A stretch of 6,981 nt of DNA from Nocardioidaceae bacterium (lineage in GTDB: Bacteria; Actinomycetota; Actinomycetes; Propionibacteriales; Nocardioidaceae): the NCBI GenBank assembly GCA_013698435.1, contig JACCVA010000351.1:1-6981 (forward strand), read 5' to 3'. A program made the position numbers and the translations under genes. Position 1 is the stretch's first letter. Every line of letters starts with the position of its first letter. A model generated the notes under the pieces. The model ran no database searches. It was not told the DNA's origin and worked only from the letters and a program-made list of their open reading frames with translations. Positions 6,869 to 6,981 of the stretch are shown one piece after another.

Positions 6869-6873
6869 TCGTG

Positions 6874-6917
6874 TGTCAGGACATCGCTGACAGGTATGTG
6901 TCGGGACATCGGTGACA
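6874..6917 (+). repeat. Two direct copies of a 19-base partly palindromic unit
   Basis: TGTCAGGACATCGCTGACA (6874-6892) and TGTCGGGACATCGGTGACA (6899-6917) match at 17 of 19 positions, with starts 25 bases apart. Each copy is itself an inverted repeat with TGTC and GACA ends. Such repeated units are expected as transposase-binding sites in the end of an insertion sequence, and the TGT start fits the usual IS481-family end. Confidence 0.75.
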
Positions 6918-6945
6918 CCGGATGCTGGTGGTCGGATGATCGGCC

Positions 6946-6981
6946 ATGGCAGATGCGGTGGTTTCGATGGATGTCCGGTTG
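6946..6981 (+). CDS. Putative transposase, first 12 codons (cut by window edge)
   Basis: The frame from ATG 6946 reads MADAVVSMDVRL and is open to the edge. This beginning resembles, from memory, the N-terminus of actinobacterial IS481-type transposases with an integrase core, in which a helix-turn-helix segment would follow. Twelve residues cannot prove the family; the call rests mainly on the repeats just upstream. Only a weak G-rich ribosome binding site precedes it. ATG 6967 is an alternative in-frame start. Confidence 0.45.
   Translation, partial: MADAVVSMDVRL

Larger units (their letters stand above)
6874..6981 (+). mobile_element. Probable left end of an IS481-type insertion sequence (cut by window edge)
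   Basis: The paired TGTC...GACA repeats followed, within about 30 bases, by a start codon and a transposase-like N-terminus suggest the left end of an insertion sequence. The exact outer boundary is not visible: it is probably at or a few bases left of 6874. The right end, the target duplication and most of the transposase lie outside the window. It sits about 70 bases behind ccsB and does not interrupt any gene seen here. Confidence 0.5.

Noticed and set aside
6803..6873. An intrinsic terminator or an extra small gene after ccsB
   Set aside because: The only hairpin (6849-6868) has a short interrupted stem and no T-run. Open frames crossing this stretch are tails of frames that shadow ccsB and have no start with a ribosome binding site.
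1..6981. CRISPR array, tRNA, rRNA or an undescribed multi-gene system
   Set aside because: I found no spaced repeat array, tRNA-like or rRNA-like sequence. Every gene except the phosphatase has a recognised function, and the operon order is a known conserved one.

Overview
The window is very GC-rich, with GTG and TTG starts, tightly overlapping genes and a System II (Ccs/Res) cytochrome c maturation set next to hemL. This points to a high-GC Gram-positive actinomycete. The gene order hemL, histidine phosphatase, TlpA-like thioredoxin, ccdA, resB, ccsB is the one known from Mycobacterium tuberculosis (Rv0524 to Rv0529) and many other actinobacteria. I cannot fix the genus; a Nocardioides-like organism is only a guess.

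Layout. At the left edge, reading leftward, is the N-terminal part of a secreted or membrane-anchored lytic transglycosylase, cut by the window edge near its catalytic glutamate. A 184-base divergent intergenic region (440-623) follows, with a short inverted-repeat element and a possible promoter for the rightward operon. From 624 (or 633) to 6802 six genes run rightward with gaps of 6 bases or less, or with overlaps, so they very likely form one operon. After ccsB there are about 70 bases without a gene, holding an imperfect palindrome. Then come two copies of a 19-base repeat and the first 12 codons of what looks like a transposase, probably the left end of an IS481-type insertion sequence cut by the right edge.

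How the genes fit together. HemL makes 5-aminolevulinate, the committed precursor of heme. CcdA carries electrons across the membrane to the TlpA/ResA-like lipoprotein, which should keep the CXXCH cysteines of apocytochrome c reduced on the outer face. ResB and CcsB form the membrane heme export and ligation complex that attaches heme to those cysteines. The operon therefore links heme supply with heme use in cytochrome c, which in actinobacteria serves the bcc-aa3 respiratory branch. The histidine phosphatase is a conserved passenger with no established role in the pathway.

I see no sign of a previously undescribed system. The points worth a second look are the possible leaderless start of hemL, the divergent control region, the uncertain start of resB, the phosphatase of unknown role, an in-frame 15-base triplication in ccsB, and the insertion-sequence end just behind the operon.
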